Below are positions 35,587 through 45,314 of a stretch of DNA of 64,000 nt, one piece after another (positions within the stretch are counted from its first letter, which is position 1; every line of letters begins with the position of its first letter). The position numbers and the translations under genes were made by a program. Under the pieces are notes generated by a model. That model did not search any database. It saw only the letters and a list, made by a program, of their open reading frames with translations, and was not told the DNA's origin. The stretch is from Propionibacterium sp. (GTDB lineage Bacteria > Actinomycetota > Actinomycetes > Propionibacteriales > Propionibacteriaceae): assembly GCA_022837595.1 (NCBI GenBank), contig JALHFX010000011.1:26792-90791 (forward strand), in the 5' to 3' direction.

Positions 35587-36588
35587 TCAGTGCCCGGCCT
35601 TCGCGTACTTCGCCTCGGTGGCGGCCTTCATCGGACGCCACCAATCCTCATTCGCCCGGTACCAGTCGATCGTCGCTGCGAGGCCGTCCTCGAACGACGT
35701 GTACTGCGGGGCCCAACCGATTTCAGTTCGCAAACGGGTCGCGTCAATCGCATAACGCATATCGTGGCCGGGACGATCCATCACATGGTCGTAGGCATCT
35801 GCAGGCTGACCCATCAGCGTCAGAATCGCTTCGATCACCGACTTGTTGTCTTTCTCGCCGTCGGCCCCGATCAAATAAGTCTCGCCGATAGCGCCGCGCT
35901 CGATGATCGCGAGCACCGCGGAATTATGGTCGTCCACGTGAATCCAGTCGCGGACGTTCAATCCGGCGCCGTAGAGCTTGGGGCGCTGCCCATCGATCAC
36001 ATTGGTGATCTGACGGGGAATGAACTTCTCGACATGCTGGAAAGGACCATAATTGTTTGAACAATTACTGATGGTGGCTTGCACACCGAAGCTGCGCACC
36101 CAGGCCCGCACCATCAGATCCGAACCCGCCTTCGTGGACGAATAGGGCGAACTCGGATTGTACGGGGTGGTCTCGCGGAACTTCTCCGGGTCGTCCAATT
36201 CGAGGTCGCCATACACCTCGTCGGTAGAAATATGGTGAAAGCGCACCTCATGGCGTCGCACTGCCTCAAGCAAGGTGAAAGTGCCCACCAGATTCGTCTG
36301 AACGAACGGGGACGGATCCTCGAGCGAATTATCGTTGTGCGACTCGGCAGCGAAGTGGACGACCACGTCCGCAGTCTTCACCAGTGAGTCGACCAGGGGG
36401 GCATCGCAGATATCACCAGCCACGACCGTCACCCGATCGGCGGGCAGGTCGGCGAGAGACTCTCTGCGTCCGGCATAGGTGAACTTATCGAGCACCACGA
36501 CCTCGGCATCGCTGTGAGCCAGAAGGTGCCGCACGAAGTTGACGCCGATGAACCCGGCACCGCCAGTGACGAGGTAGTTGATGGACAT
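35587..36588 (-). CDS. rmlB: dTDP-glucose 4,6-dehydratase
   Basis: A 333-residue extended SDR from ATG 36588. It has the NAD motif TGGAGFIGVNFVRHL, the catalytic Thr-Asp-Glu in STDEVYGDLEL, the YSSTKAGSD Tyr-Lys pair and NNYGPFQHVEKFIP. It forms dTDP-4-keto-6-deoxyglucose from dTDP-glucose. It is followed directly by rmlCD and is divergent from rmlA with about 120 bases between, so both are probably driven from that gap. Confidence 0.95.
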   Translation of the reverse strand: MSINYLVTGGAGFIGVNFVRHLLAHSDAEVVVLDKFTYAGRRESLADLPADRVTVVAGDICDAPLVDSLVKTADVVVHFAAESHNDNSLEDPSPFVQTNLVGTFTLLEAVRRHEVRFHHISTDEVYGDLELDDPEKFRETTPYNPSSPYSSTKAGSDLMVRAWVRSFGVQATISNCSNNYGPFQHVEKFIPRQITNVIDGQRPKLYGAGLNVRDWIHVDDHNSAVLAIIERGAIGETYLIGADGEKDNKSVIEAILTLMGQPADAYDHVMDRPGHDMRYAIDATRLRTEIGWAPQYTSFEDGLAATIDWYRANEDWWRPMKAATEAKYAKAGH

Positions 36589-36707
36589 ACGACCACCATA
36601 ATGGACCTACGGCCAGCGCAACGCCCAGACCAAAGCCGTGAAGCTGGCCATCGGTCCAACTACGCGCGAGCGCAGTCAACCATACCGGCGTGTGACAGGA
36701 TGCTGCC

Positions 36708-37574
36708 ATGCGCGGAATCATCCTAGCCGGCGGTACGGGCACCCGGCTGCACCCCATTACGCAGGCCAATTCGAAGCAGCTGGTGCCTGTCTACGACAAG
36801 CCCATGATCTACTACCCCTTGTCAACCCTCATGATGGCTGGCATCAAAGACGTGTTGGTGATCACTACCCCACACGAGGCCGACGCCTTTCGACGACTCC
36901 TGAAAGACGGCTCGCAATTCGGCATCTCGATCAACTACGCCACCCAGCCAGAGCCAAAGGGTCTGGCGCAGGCGTTCACCATCGGCGCGGATTTCGTCAG
37001 CGGCGACAAGGCCGCCCTCGTGCTCGGCGACAACCTTTTCTATGGTCCTGGCCTGGGCACTCAGCTCGCCAAGTTCGGCCGGATCGACGGTGCAGCTATC
37101 TTCGCCTATTGGGTCGCGAACCCGACCGCCTACGGTGTCGTCGAATTCGACGAAAACAACCGGGCAATTTCGTTGGAAGAAAAACCGAAAGCTCCGCGTT
37201 CGAACTACGCGGTTCCGGGGCTGTATTTCTACGACGAAGATGTCGTCGAGGTCGCACGCTCGCTGAAACCTTCGGCACGTGGCGAATACGAGATCACCGA
37301 CGTCAATAAGGTCTACCTCGCCGAAGGCAAGCTTCAGGTCGAGGTGCTACCTCGCGGGACCGCCTGGCTCGACACCGGCACATTCGATGCGTTGAATGAC
37401 GCGAGCAACTTCGTGCGCACCATCCAGGCCAGGCAGGGTTTGCAAATCGGCTGCCCTGAAGAGGTCGCCTGGCGGTTGGGGTTCTTGACCGACGACGAAC
37501 TGCGCACCCGTGCGGAGGGCTTGATGAACTCCGGATACGGGGACTACCTGCTGAATCTGCCGGGAAACGCCTGA
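36708..37574 (+). CDS. rmlA: Glucose-1-phosphate thymidylyltransferase
   Basis: A 288-residue nucleotidyltransferase beginning RGIILAGGTGTRLHPIT, the GGxGTRL signature, followed by KQLVPVYDKPMIYYPLSTLM, LGDNLFYGPGLG and EITDVNKVYL. It joins dTTP and glucose-1-phosphate to dTDP-glucose, the first step to dTDP-L-rhamnose. Length matches the short RmlA group. It is divergent from rmlB. Confidence 0.95.
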   Translation: MRGIILAGGTGTRLHPITQANSKQLVPVYDKPMIYYPLSTLMMAGIKDVLVITTPHEADAFRRLLKDGSQFGISINYATQPEPKGLAQAFTIGADFVSGDKAALVLGDNLFYGPGLGTQLAKFGRIDGAAIFAYWVANPTAYGVVEFDENNRAISLEEKPKAPRSNYAVPGLYFYDEDVVEVARSLKPSARGEYEITDVNKVYLAEGKLQVEVLPRGTAWLDTGTFDALNDASNFVRTIQARQGLQIGCPEEVAWRLGFLTDDELRTRAEGLMNSGYGDYLLNLPGNA

Positions 37575-37603
37575 CCCACTCGCCCTCTATGCCGTCCTTC
37601 TGA

Positions 37604-38338
37604 TCAGCGGTTGTATTCGCCCAGTTGGCGGTACCACTTCACGAGCGCCAAAGCCAGGAAGCCCGCGTTGCTGACAAGCATCAGTGTGTAGACGCCAAAG
37701 AAGACCATCGGGAATCCCAGCAAGATCAACGTCAAAGCGAAGAAGCCGTAGTCGGAAGGGATGATGAGAATCGCCCTTAGCAGACTCATCGATGACTTGG
37801 AGGCTGGGGCCTTGCCTCCAGCGGCACGCGCGAGCAAAAGATCGCGCGACATCATGGCGAAGAAGACCATGCTATCAACGACGAGATAGGCGATCGGCAC
37901 CAGACACCACACCACTGGCAAACCGAAGAATCGGAAGACCGCGATCAAGATCGCCGAGTGAATGGTGAGCACCTTGGCGGCATCCACTGTGTGGTCCAGC
38001 CATTCACCCTGGGCACTTCCGCCTCCCCTGAGCCGGGCCACCTGTCCGTCGGCGGAATCAAGCGCGTATCCCACCACCAGCAGTGCGCTGACGATGATCC
38101 CAACCCACCAGGTAGGCCGAACCAAGGCGATGAGCGCGATTCCGGTGAAGGTGAAGCACGCGCTCACGAAGGTCACACGGTTCGGCGTCCACCCCCAGAC
38201 ATACGCCAACGCTGCGAACCGGCGTCCGAGTGGTCGGTTGACCAGACGCGAATACAGTGGCGTGCCCGCTTGGGGTTTTTGTGCCGACCGTAAGCGCTCG
38301 AATGCGGCGCGATAGCCCTGAGCCGGACGGTCATTCAT
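37604..38338 (-). CDS. CDP-alcohol phosphatidyltransferase family membrane protein
   Basis: ATG 38338 gives 244 residues, with GAGGAG about ten bases upstream. The complete family motif D-x2-DG-x2-AR-x8-G-x3-D-x3-D is present, starting DSADGQVARL, and the protein has about six membrane helices. Such enzymes move a phosphoalcohol from a CDP-alcohol to a lipid or sugar acceptor with loss of CMP. The alcohol cannot be read. The TagD-like nucleotidyltransferase 19 kb away could make a CDP-alcohol for it; that link is a guess. It lies at the edge of the second polysaccharide locus. Confidence 0.85.
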   Translation of the reverse strand: MNDRPAQGYRAAFERLRSAQKPQAGTPLYSRLVNRPLGRRFAALAYVWGWTPNRVTFVSACFTFTGIALIALVRPTWWVGIIVSALLVVGYALDSADGQVARLRGGGSAQGEWLDHTVDAAKVLTIHSAILIAVFRFFGLPVVWCLVPIAYLVVDSMVFFAMMSRDLLLARAAGGKAPASKSSMSLLRAILIIPSDYGFFALTLILLGFPMVFFGVYTLMLVSNAGFLALALVKWYRQLGEYNR

Positions 38339-38446
38339 CGAGTGGGGTCTCCTCTGATCTTGGGTGGCGCCGACGCGGTCGAAGTCAACCTGCCAGCACC
38401 ACAATGAGTATAGTCAGACCAAATGACCGGGGTTTTCAGGAGACAA

Positions 38447-39910
38447 ATGCAAGCCAAAATCCTGCTCGACGCGAGCAGCTGTCGCCGCTGGCAGATCGAT
38501 CTCGTCCGGCGACTCGAGGAGCATTCAGAAGCAACAGTCTCGGTGGAGATCGTGGACGCTCCACCTGCCCCGGGGCACCGGAAGCTGGAGGCCTTGCTCC
38601 TCTTGGAGCGGCGGCTGCATGGTTTGAAACCTGGCGGGCTGGAGCGTGGCGGCCTCTCCTCGTTGCCGCAGGGAGATGATCGTAAAAACTTCGATCTGGT
38701 CCTGGACCTGACCGCTGAACCGGCCGCAGGTCATTGGACGGTGCTCTACAATGACCGGCCGGGCGAACAGTCCGCGGTCAGCGCGCTGCGTGCGGGCAGG
38801 CAACCCCTCGTGAGTGTCGTCGACGATACCGGCACGGTGCGGGCGCAAGGACGCCCGGGCAGTGAGCAACCCGGCCTGTTGGCGACCGCGCTCGCCGATA
38901 TCGGGGCAGGCACGGCCACTCTGGTGATCGGTGCGCTGACCGGCAGCCCGTTCGCGGCTCCCGCATCCGACGGCGCCGCGCCGGGCGAACCTCGTCCGTT
39001 CTCCCTCATCACAGCGCGCCGGATCGTCGGAGCTGGGCTCAGATTGGGCTATCGGGCGGCGTTTCGGGCACCGCATTGGCGAGTGGGCTGGCGCCGTTCA
39101 AATGGACCTGACCTGTTGGAGACCGGCAAACTCCCGGACTCCGGATGGCATGATCTGCCCGACGATGGCCTACATTTCTACGCCGACCCTTTCCTCTTCG
39201 AGCACGATGGAGCTGTCTATCTCCTCGTCGAGGACTTCGATCATCGGGCCGGCAAGGCTGTTCTCTCCGCGACACGGATGGAAGCCGGAGACTTCGTTGA
39301 CACCCCACGACAGGTGCTATCTCATGAGGTTCACCTGTCTTATCCGTGTGTCTTTGGGCACGCCGGAGAAATATGGATGATTCCGGAGACTTCCGGCGCA
39401 AAGACCGTCGAGTTGTATCGCGCCGTGGAGTTTCCATGGCGTTGGGAGCGGCACTCGATCCTGCTCGAAGGAGTGGAGGCGAGTGACGCCACCCCGTTCG
39501 TCCATGCCGGACGCTGGTGGCTGACGGCAACGGTGGGCTTCGGGGGATCTCTTTCCGACAGCCTTTGTCTTTGGTCGGCGCCTGAGCCATGGGGGCCATG
39601 GACTCCGCACAAGAACAACCCTGTGCTGGTCGACATCGCCAGCGCCCGGCCGGCCGGCCATGTCCATCTGCGTGACGGCCGACTGCTACGTCCGGTGCAA
39701 GACTGCCGGGCCGGCTACGGCGCTGCGATGGCTGTGGCCGAAATCACACGCTTGGACGACGAAGCCTTCGAACAGACGGTAGTGGCACGCTACAGCCCCG
39801 GAGATTCCTGGCCCGGCACCCGGCTGCACACTTTCAACACCGCGGCCGGCATCGAAACCGTCGATGGATCGAGCTTCTCACCGAGATTCCGGCGAGGCCG
39901 ACGCGGCTAG
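38447..39910 (+). CDS. Glucosamine inositolphosphorylceramide transferase-like (beta-propeller) protein
   Basis: ATG 38447 has AGGAG five bases upstream; an earlier ATG at 38423 has none. The 487-residue protein has an N-terminal ~190 residues of low complexity resembling a degenerate formyltransferase-like part, then a five-bladed propeller-like half beginning PHWRVGWRR, with GLHFYADPFLFEHDGAVYLLVEDFD, LSYPCVFGHAGEIWMIPE and GRLLRPVQDCRAGYGAAMAV. This second half matches the domain shared by bacterial glycan-locus proteins and plant glucosamine inositolphosphorylceramide transferases. A sugar-transfer or sugar-binding role in the polysaccharide locus is likely. The reaction is unknown. Confidence 0.65.
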   Translation: MQAKILLDASSCRRWQIDLVRRLEEHSEATVSVEIVDAPPAPGHRKLEALLLLERRLHGLKPGGLERGGLSSLPQGDDRKNFDLVLDLTAEPAAGHWTVLYNDRPGEQSAVSALRAGRQPLVSVVDDTGTVRAQGRPGSEQPGLLATALADIGAGTATLVIGALTGSPFAAPASDGAAPGEPRPFSLITARRIVGAGLRLGYRAAFRAPHWRVGWRRSNGPDLLETGKLPDSGWHDLPDDGLHFYADPFLFEHDGAVYLLVEDFDHRAGKAVLSATRMEAGDFVDTPRQVLSHEVHLSYPCVFGHAGEIWMIPETSGAKTVELYRAVEFPWRWERHSILLEGVEASDATPFVHAGRWWLTATVGFGGSLSDSLCLWSAPEPWGPWTPHKNNPVLVDIASARPAGHVHLRDGRLLRPVQDCRAGYGAAMAVAEITRLDDEAFEQTVVARYSPGDSWPGTRLHTFNTAAGIETVDGSSFSPRFRRGRRG

Positions 39911-39986
39911 CGGTCATTGCCGGCGTCGATGAAACCGCGAGCCTGATTACCGTAAGACTATGGACGCCCCAGTGGGAGGAGAAAGC

Positions 39987-40925
39987 GTGTCGAGCTTGTC
40001 GGTTGTTATCGGGGTGCTGACGTTCCGGAGGCAGGAGCACCTTCGGTCGTTACTCCCCTTACTGATCGATCAAGTCGATCGTCTTCCCGCGAGCATCAGG
40101 GCTGAGATACTCGTGATCGACAACGATCCCGACGCGTCCGCTGAGTCTGCTGTGCGGGATCAGCATCCGTTGGTCAGATATGTGCATGAACCGGTCCCGG
40201 GCATCGCTACTGCTCGTCAGCGTTGTTTGGATGAGGCGTATGGGGCCGACCTGCTTCAGTTCATCGATGATGACGAAGAACCGGTGGACGACTGGCTGGG
40301 CACGATGATCAGCGCTTGGCGAGGCTACGATCAACCGGCAGGCGTTGCCGGGCGGATCATCCCACGGTTTGCTGTGCCACCGAGCGATTGGATCATCGCC
40401 GGAGGCTTCTTCGAGCGGGCTCGGTTTCCTTCCGGGGCATTGGTACCAGCTGCCTCGTCCGGAAATCTGCTCTTGGATCTCAACCAGATCCGCGCCTTCG
40501 GCACGAGCTTCGATCGCACCTTGGGCCTCAGCGGAGGTGAAGACACCCTCTTCACCAAGCAAGTCGTCGCCGCCGGCGGCCGCATCGTCTTCTGCGACGA
40601 GGCGGCGGTCACCGACCTGGTTCCGGCTGAGCGAAGCACACGCTCGTGGGTGCTTCAAAGGGCATGGTTCCATGGAAACGTCGCGGCTGAGACACGTCTC
40701 CGCCTCCGTTCAGGAGGCCGGGAGTGGATCACCCGATGCCAATTGGTGGTCGGCGGTGCGCTGCGCGCTGCGTGGGGTCTCATGAGAGTCGCGTCAAGCA
40801 CGTTGCGGGGTAATGCGAGGACCAATGCGCTTGGGTGGAAGCTCGTGCACCGCGGTCTTGGGATGGCCGCAGGCGGATTAGGACGCACCCAACCGGAGTA
40901 CGCGCGAGAGGCCCAGGTCTCGTGA
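39987..40925 (+). CDS. Glycosyltransferase, GT2 family
   Basis: GTG 39987 follows GGGAGGAGAAAGC and gives 312 residues; an upstream ATG at 39960 has no ribosome binding site. The GT-A fold is visible in LSVVIGVLTFRRQEHL, ILVIDNDPDAS, VPGIATARQRCLDEA, and the metal-binding QFIDDDEEPVDDW. LGLSGGEDTLFTKQVVAAGG provides the ED-type catalytic region. It adds a sugar with inversion at the inner membrane face. It overlaps the next gene by four bases. Confidence 0.85.
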   Translation: MSSLSVVIGVLTFRRQEHLRSLLPLLIDQVDRLPASIRAEILVIDNDPDASAESAVRDQHPLVRYVHEPVPGIATARQRCLDEAYGADLLQFIDDDEEPVDDWLGTMISAWRGYDQPAGVAGRIIPRFAVPPSDWIIAGGFFERARFPSGALVPAASSGNLLLDLNQIRAFGTSFDRTLGLSGGEDTLFTKQVVAAGGRIVFCDEAAVTDLVPAERSTRSWVLQRAWFHGNVAAETRLRLRSGGREWITRCQLVVGGALRAAWGLMRVASSTLRGNARTNALGWKLVHRGLGMAAGGLGRTQPEYAREAQVS

Positions 40926-41653
40926 GGTCTGTGCCAAAGCACGCGAGAGTTCTGGCACGCAGGGCCCTCGACGCCGCGACTAGCCCCGTAGGATCGATCC
41001 TCGGCTTCAAAGCAGCCGGGTCGGCGATCGCGCTGACGTTCGATGACGGACCGGATCCCGAGAACACTCCGGTGCTTCTGGATGTGCTCGCAGCGGCCGG
41101 CGTGTCCGCGACGTTCTTCATGCTTGGCACCAGGGTTCGCCGCTACCTGAGTGTCGCTGAAAGTGTGCGAGACGCCGGCCACGAAATCGCGTTGCACGGC
41201 CTTGATCATCGTAGATTGACGTCGCTCAGCCGAACCGAGGCGCGTTCGGCACTTGTTGAAGGCAAAGCGGAATTGGAGACCGCCCTCGGCGTGAACGTTC
41301 GGTGGTTCCGGCCACCGTATGGCGCTCATGACCTCCGCATCTGGCGCTTGGTCCGCTCCCTAGGCATGGACATGGTCTTATGGGGTCCCTCACTCCACGA
41401 CTGGGCACAGACAACTCCGAAAGAGCGTTGGTCGAGGATCGAAGCCCAGCCCGGAGATATCGTTCTCGGGCACGATGGCCTCGCCTGCGAGATCGACGGA
41501 GCCATGGATGAGCCGACCCCACCGGATCTCGATCGTGCGCAGTGGGCCGGTGAAGTCCTGCAGCATTACCGCTCCTGCGGACTCACCTCTATCACCGTCA
41601 GCGAAGCCTTCGACCGTGGCAAAGCGGTCCGGGGGGCCCGTTGGACACAGTGA
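40922..41653 (+). CDS. Polysaccharide deacetylase (NodB homology domain)
   Basis: GTG 40922 overlaps the previous stop (GTGA) and gives 243 residues. The five NodB motifs are present: TFDDGPD (catalytic Asp and metal Asp), HGLDH (the two metal His), RPPYG, the Asp/Trp segment in LWGPSLHDWAQ, and LGHDG. It would remove N-acetyl groups from an amino sugar of the glycan or of its lipid-linked precursor. There is no clear signal peptide, so it may act on the cytoplasmic side. It converges on the fused glycosyltransferase gene. Confidence 0.85.
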   Translation: MRSVPKHARVLARRALDAATSPVGSILGFKAAGSAIALTFDDGPDPENTPVLLDVLAAAGVSATFFMLGTRVRRYLSVAESVRDAGHEIALHGLDHRRLTSLSRTEARSALVEGKAELETALGVNVRWFRPPYGAHDLRIWRLVRSLGMDMVLWGPSLHDWAQTTPKERWSRIEAQPGDIVLGHDGLACEIDGAMDEPTPPDLDRAQWAGEVLQHYRSCGLTSITVSEAFDRGKAVRGARWTQ

Positions 41654-41719
41654 GAACGAAGCGTCGGGTCGCCGCGGTAACAGAAGTGAGCAGGATCCCA
41701 GGCCTTCGCCCACAGCAGC

Positions 41720-44029
41720 TCACCGCTCGGCAGAAGCGGGCTCAGTCATCGCATCAGCCATTCGCCGCTGATAGGTGACAGGGCTGTACTGCTCTTGTGC
41801 AAACTGGGCATCACGCATCGCGGCTTGCCTGAAGATCGGCCATTCGTCCATGACGCGGGCCAGACCATCCGCCAATGCTGCGGGGTCGTCCGGTCGGATG
41901 CGGATAGCAGCCTCAAGCCCGGACGAAGCCTCGCGCAGACCTGAGTGGTCGGCCACCACAACCGGGCGTCCGCTCAACGCGGCCTCAATGACGACATTCC
42001 CGAAGGATTCGTCAGAACGGGACGGCACGACCGCGACATCGGCGCGTGCCAGCGCCGGCCAGACACTCGACTGGAAACCGGCGAAACTGATACGGTCACT
42101 CAATCCGAGCTCGGCACTGCGGTCGCGCAGTTCGGTTTCATACCACTCGTAGCCGGGGAAGACATCGCCGACCATCTCCGCCTCAACGTCGATACCCCGG
42201 TCGCGCAGCAGCGCGACAGCGTCGAGCAACAGATCCGCGCCCTTGCGAGGCGACAGCCTTCCCACGAAGACCACCTTGAGAGGTGAATCGATCTCGCGGC
42301 GCGCGGGCGCAACTTCGGCCGGCCCCTGAACACCGTTGTAGACCACTGATGTCCGCCCCTTCAGCGATCGCCATGCGGAGATCACGACGCTGAGGGTGAA
42401 ATTGCTGTTCACGATGACTCGGTCGGCGAGGATGAGCGGTGCGTAGAGTACACGCCGCACGATCGCGGGTTGATTCGCCTCGGCCTCGTGAACATGGCAA
42501 ACGACGCGCACGCCAGTCCGTTTACCGACGAGCAACCACAGCGGGATGGTGACCGTGTTGACCAGAAGTGTTCGGGCTGACGACTCCCTCAGGAGTCGAG
42601 CGGACGGACCCCAAGCCTGGATGGTCTCCCGCAACAGCGTCACGGCGCCACCCAGAGTCAAAGCAGACTTGCGAAGGATCGGGGAGCGCCGAATCTGCAC
42701 GTCCACGCCACGCTCGACAGCCTCCGAAACAAGTGGGCCCGATCCGGGAAGGGTGAGGACCACTCGCTGCCCCGAGGCGGCGAAGCTCGATAGTGTCTCA
42801 AGCAATACCCGGTCTGACCCGTACAGATCTGGACTCGGGTGAGCGACGACCATGGCATCGTGGTCGTTCAGCGCTGACGAGGCGGGCTCATCGTTCCACC
42901 CCGGACGCGAACGGCGCCCGCTCACTCGCGGCGCTCGGTAGCCCCTGGCTAGATCTCGGCACAGCTGCAGATAGTCGTCCGCGACTTGATCCCAATCATA
43001 TGCTGCGGCCCGAGCCTTGAGCGCCACACCGAAGTGTAGGCGCTGAGTCTCATCAGCCTCGGCCATGTTGATCCGATCCGCCACCTCAGCAGGCGTGCGG
43101 AAGTACCATCCTGTCTCGCCGATGACTCCCCGGTTGAACACCGAATCGAAGGCTATCGTCGGCGTTCCGGCCCCGGCCGCACGCAAGAGGCTCGGGTTCG
43201 TTCCTCCGACGGAATGACCATGAAGGTAGGTTGCCGCGTTGAAGTAGAGCTGATCCAGCAGCTCTTGGTCCCATACCCCGCCGAGCAGCCGCACGCGATC
43301 GTCCGCGGCCTGGGTTATCGCCGCCGAATACTCGTCCGAGTAGGGCGCCGACCCGACAACCACCAAGGGCAGCGTGGCGCCGCTGGCGACATAGCCTTGG
43401 ACGATTTCCAGTACATGGTTCTCCGGCTCGAACCGCGCAACCACGAGGTGGTACGCGTCCGGAGCGAGGCCCAGATCACCCAGACGATCGTGTCCGATGT
43501 CCGACAGATGTGGCGCCCCGTACGCGATCATCTTGCTCGAAGCCCCGAACTCATGACGGTAGTAGTCGGCGATACCAGCAGCGTCGGCGATGATCGCATT
43601 GGACGAGCGAACCGCGTAGGACTCCATTGTGCGGTAGTACCTGCGACCGACCGCACCCCATTTACTCCGCCGCCATTCGAGCCCGTCGACGTGGGTGGCG
43701 ACCGGGATGCCTCGCATTTTCAGGAGCGGTAGGAAAGGCGCATTCGCGGCGTTGAAGACGATCGCCGCATCGACCCCTTTGAGTCCGGGATGCAACACCG
43801 ATAAGGCCGTGTGCGAGAGAGTTTCCAACGAACGTTTCTTCAGGGCGGGTAACCAGATCAGTTGCATTCCGCGGTAGGTCTTGGGTCTGGGCTCGCCCTC
43901 GACCGGACGACAGAAGACGATGACTTCCTCGCCCCGGGCGGCCAGACGAGACCCGATTTCTTCGATGGCCGTCTCAAAGCCGCCGTAGTGGGCCGGCACT
44001 CCTCTGGTACCGATCATGGCGATTCTCAT
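41720..44029 (-). CDS. Two-domain glycosyltransferase: DUF1972 rhamnosyltransferase-like plus GT4
   Basis: ATG 44029 gives 769 residues and the typical start MRIAMIGTRGVPAHYGGFET; an ATG at 44050 adds seven residues and is equally placed. Residues 1-~375 are a full DUF1972-type GT4 enzyme (WchF-like) ending with a GGTNPSLLRAAGAGTP donor site. After an Arg-rich linker, residues ~400-769 form a second complete GT-B enzyme with VFVGRLSPRKGADLLLDAV and RSDESFGNVVIEAALSGRP. Both donor sites look intact, so the protein could add two sugars in sequence. DUF1972 members often transfer rhamnose, which fits the rml genes nearby. Confidence 0.82.
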   Translation of the reverse strand: MRIAMIGTRGVPAHYGGFETAIEEIGSRLAARGEEVIVFCRPVEGEPRPKTYRGMQLIWLPALKKRSLETLSHTALSVLHPGLKGVDAAIVFNAANAPFLPLLKMRGIPVATHVDGLEWRRSKWGAVGRRYYRTMESYAVRSSNAIIADAAGIADYYRHEFGASSKMIAYGAPHLSDIGHDRLGDLGLAPDAYHLVVARFEPENHVLEIVQGYVASGATLPLVVVGSAPYSDEYSAAITQAADDRVRLLGGVWDQELLDQLYFNAATYLHGHSVGGTNPSLLRAAGAGTPTIAFDSVFNRGVIGETGWYFRTPAEVADRINMAEADETQRLHFGVALKARAAAYDWDQVADDYLQLCRDLARGYRAPRVSGRRSRPGWNDEPASSALNDHDAMVVAHPSPDLYGSDRVLLETLSSFAASGQRVVLTLPGSGPLVSEAVERGVDVQIRRSPILRKSALTLGGAVTLLRETIQAWGPSARLLRESSARTLLVNTVTIPLWLLVGKRTGVRVVCHVHEAEANQPAIVRRVLYAPLILADRVIVNSNFTLSVVISAWRSLKGRTSVVYNGVQGPAEVAPARREIDSPLKVVFVGRLSPRKGADLLLDAVALLRDRGIDVEAEMVGDVFPGYEWYETELRDRSAELGLSDRISFAGFQSSVWPALARADVAVVPSRSDESFGNVVIEAALSGRPVVVADHSGLREASSGLEAAIRIRPDDPAALADGLARVMDEWPIFRQAAMRDAQFAQEQYSPVTYQRRMADAMTEPASAER

Positions 44030-44282
44030 CTCTCCCACTTTCTCTCGCATCTGCCGTCTTTGGTGCGCGCCAGACCAGGACAAAAGTCCTATACTCCAGT
44101 TCAATGGACGCCTCCAGTGGTCGCCGGATACCTGTCGTGCGACCGCCACGAGGCGGGGACAGGAGAAATAGTGCGCGAACGAGTATTCTCATTTCATTAC
44201 TATTCCTCGTAGCTGCAGAATCAATCCGGATTGAAATGGCGACGACAGCAGATAGTATACGGACCGGCCGACAGGAGCATCT

Positions 44283-45302
44283 GTGAGTCGACGCAGAGTC
44301 AAGAATGGCAACCCCGTAAGGGTGCTGCAATCGTACGCGGCTCCCTCCGCACAGACGAATCCTTATATCGTCCAGTTACATGAAAGCCTGGCGGCCGCGC
44401 CGGGTGTAGAGATTACCCCATTCTCCTGGCGCACCGCGCTGCTTGGACGCTACGACGTCTTCCACGCACATTGGCCGGAAGCGTTGATCGAACGACGTGG
44501 CGCGGTATCGACCGTAGGGCGGCGGACGCTCTTCTCGCTCTTCCTCGCACGGATGGCGTTATCGCGTGTGCCCGTCGTCCGTACGATGCATAACATTGAG
44601 CTGCCTCAGGGGATCAGCCGCCTCGAAACAGAACTCCTCATGTTCACCGACCGACTCACCAAAATGCGCATACTGCTCAACGAATTCACCCCGGTACCGG
44701 TGGGAGCGAAGACGACCCTCATCGAACATGGGCACTATAGGGACTGGTTCGCCAAATATCCATCATTCGACCCGGTCGGCGGCCGAGTGCTCTTCTTCGG
44801 CAAAGTGCGTCGCTACAAGAATGCCGAAGGTCTGATTCGCGCGTTCCGTGGGCTCGACTCGGACGAGCTGTCGCTACATGTGGTTGGAAGCGCGTCCTCG
44901 GACGAGCTTGCCGATTCGCTTCGCTCCGCAGCCGGGAAGGACCCTCGAATCACGTTGGATCTTCGCTTCATCGAAGATCCGCACCTCGTCGCCGAGATCG
45001 GTGAAGCAAGCTTGATCGTGCTGCCGTACCCGGAGATGCACAACTCGGGTAGTGTCCTGGCCGCGCTCTCTCTCGAGCGACCCGTACTCGTGCCCAATAA
45101 CGACTTCAATCGCGCGCTCGCCGAGGAAGTCGGCTCCGACTGGGTCATTCGTTTCGATGGCGATCTCAAGCCTAGTGATATCGAGCTGGCGCTCAGCCAG
45201 GCCGAAGCCCAGCGAGGCCGTCCCGATCTCAGCCGCCGCGGTTGGTCTGAGGCAGGCCGCCGATATCTGGACGCGTACCGACGCGCGATCCTCGAGCGGT
45301 AA
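44283..45302 (+). CDS. Glycosyltransferase, GT-B fold
   Basis: GTG 44283 follows AGGAG by six bases. The 339-residue protein begins VRVLQSYAAPSAQTNPYI and has FHAHWPEALIE, VVRTMHNIELPQG, then a donor domain with RVLFFGKVRRYKNAEGLIRAF and LIVLPYPEMHNSGSVLAALSLERPVLVP. The NSGSxLxALxxxRPVL segment is the nucleotide-sugar site of a GT4-related group often found in exopolysaccharide loci. Linkage and donor unknown. It is followed by a GT2 gene 12 bases downstream. Confidence 0.78.
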   Translation: MSRRRVKNGNPVRVLQSYAAPSAQTNPYIVQLHESLAAAPGVEITPFSWRTALLGRYDVFHAHWPEALIERRGAVSTVGRRTLFSLFLARMALSRVPVVRTMHNIELPQGISRLETELLMFTDRLTKMRILLNEFTPVPVGAKTTLIEHGHYRDWFAKYPSFDPVGGRVLFFGKVRRYKNAEGLIRAFRGLDSDELSLHVVGSASSDELADSLRSAAGKDPRITLDLRFIEDPHLVAEIGEASLIVLPYPEMHNSGSVLAALSLERPVLVPNNDFNRALAEEVGSDWVIRFDGDLKPSDIELALSQAEAQRGRPDLSRRGWSEAGRRYLDAYRRAILER

Positions 45303-45314
45303 CGAGGTCCCATT

